Part shown: positions 5,601-6,010 of the stretch, piece by piece | How the letters are laid out: the number at the start of each line of letters is the position of its first letter | Position numbering within the stretch: the stretch's first letter is position 1 | The notes under the pieces: model-generated | The model's database searches: none | The model's input: only the letters and a program-made list of their open reading frames with translations | Told to the model about the DNA's origin: nothing | DNA from: Prosthecobacter sp. | Lineage (GTDB): Bacteria > Verrucomicrobiota > Verrucomicrobiia > Verrucomicrobiales > Verrucomicrobiaceae | Length of the DNA: 6,010 nucleotides | Direction: 5' to 3' | Assembly: GCA_020216965.1 (NCBI GenBank) | Contig: JAIWOJ010000157.1 | Span: forward strand, 1 to 6,010 | Position numbers and translations under genes: made by a program

Positions 5601-6010
5601 TCAATAATCAAACCAGCGGGGATCAATCGCCTTGTCGGCCTCCAGCCGCTGCATGTCCTCGGCGTCGAGGAAATGGAACCGCCCGCGGATGGCGTGCAGG
5701 TCGCCGTTGCGCAGGCGGCATTCGAGGCGCACGGCCTTGTTCACGACCGAGTCGAGCGACTTCCCCTTCCAGCGCAGGGGATGGCGCAGCGCGTCCACTT
5801 TGGTAATCGGCTCGCAGTTCTCAAAGGTAAAGCCGTCGAGCGGTTGGCCCTTCATATCCGTGAGCTGAAACTGCGCCTCCCCCTGCGGAGCGTTGAGGTT
5901 GATCTCCAGACGCGGTTCGAAGAGCGTCAGCGGCTTGCTGATGAAGCTGCCCCAGCCGCCAAGGCTGCGCAGGTAGGTCAGGCCGTCCTTGCGCAGCGTG
6001 TGGATGACGA
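5601..6010 (-). CDS. C-terminal end of a large exported protein (beta-sandwich domain), partial
   Basis: The frame is open from the right window edge to a TGA at 5603-5601, giving 135 residues of a longer protein; an internal ATG at 5855 is not the start. The visible part reads '...GGWGSFISKPLTLFEPRLEI', 'GEAQFQLTDMKGQPLDGF', 'PITKVDALRHPLRWKGKSLD' and 'NKAVRLECRLRNGDLHAI'. This matches the C-terminal all-beta module common in large exported PVC-group proteins ('...tkpltf.g..L.iN.dA..G...vel.d..G.pl.GF...dc.pi.gD...h.v.WkG...l..l.gkpvrLrf.lk.a.lya'). Those proteins are often annotated as glycosidase- or sialidase-like. The last 22 residues ('FLDAEDMQRLEADKAIDPRW') extend beyond that module. 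The main catalytic part lies outside the window, so no activity can be assigned. Confidence 0.8.
   Translation of the reverse strand, partial: VIHTLRKDGLTYLRSLGGWGSFISKPLTLFEPRLEINLNAPQGEAQFQLTDMKGQPLDGFTFENCEPITKVDALRHPLRWKGKSLDSVVNKAVRLECRLRNGDLHAIRGRFHFLDAEDMQRLEADKAIDPRWFDY

Overview
The window is GC-rich DNA in which nearly every convincing gene lies on the minus strand and encodes an exported protein. The gene types suggest a PVC-group bacterium, most likely Verrucomicrobiota (Planctomycetota is the alternative). They include a Sde182/DUF1593 nucleoside-hydrolase-like protein, a secreted carboxylesterase, a large secreted beta-propeller, a beta-sandwich C-terminus of a larger exported protein, and a RAYT transposase with the long N-terminus and 'LPHWQQ...TYFVTWRLADSLP' signature seen in that group. 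This assignment rests on family recognition by eye, not on a search.

Layout from right to left, which is the direction of minus-strand transcription: (i) 6010-5601, the 3' end of a large secreted protein. (ii) 5593-4731, a compact mobile cassette: a REP-associated tyrosine transposase (RAYT) gene with one bipartite palindromic repeat upstream and two tandem copies downstream. (iii) 4712-2520, a 730-residue exported beta-propeller protein. (iv) 2484-1456, a 342-residue Sde182-type nucleoside-hydrolase-like protein only 35 bp behind it. (v) a 170-bp gap, then 1285-425, an exported alpha/beta-hydrolase esterase. (vi) 366 down to about 178, the 5' part of another exported protein, which ends abruptly. 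(vii) 2 to about 142 on the PLUS strand, a fragment that reads as a right-handed beta-helix (pectate-lyase-like) protein running into the broken end of (vi).

The exported hydrolases and propeller fit breakdown or sensing of plant- or algal-type polysaccharide outside the cytoplasm, but no substrate can be read from the sequence. The propeller and Sde182 genes are probably co-transcribed; the esterase may have its own promoter.

The two places most worth a second look are the RAYT cassette and the left edge. In the cassette, the repeats resolve into inverted pairs of hairpins (BIME-like). Each hairpin carries a GGAG tetranucleotide at its 5' foot when read on its own strand (GGAA in one of six), a plausible counterpart of the GTAG foot recognised by enterobacterial RAYTs. 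At the left edge, two truncated 5' gene portions meet tail to tail, which suggests a rearrangement or a chimeric join.
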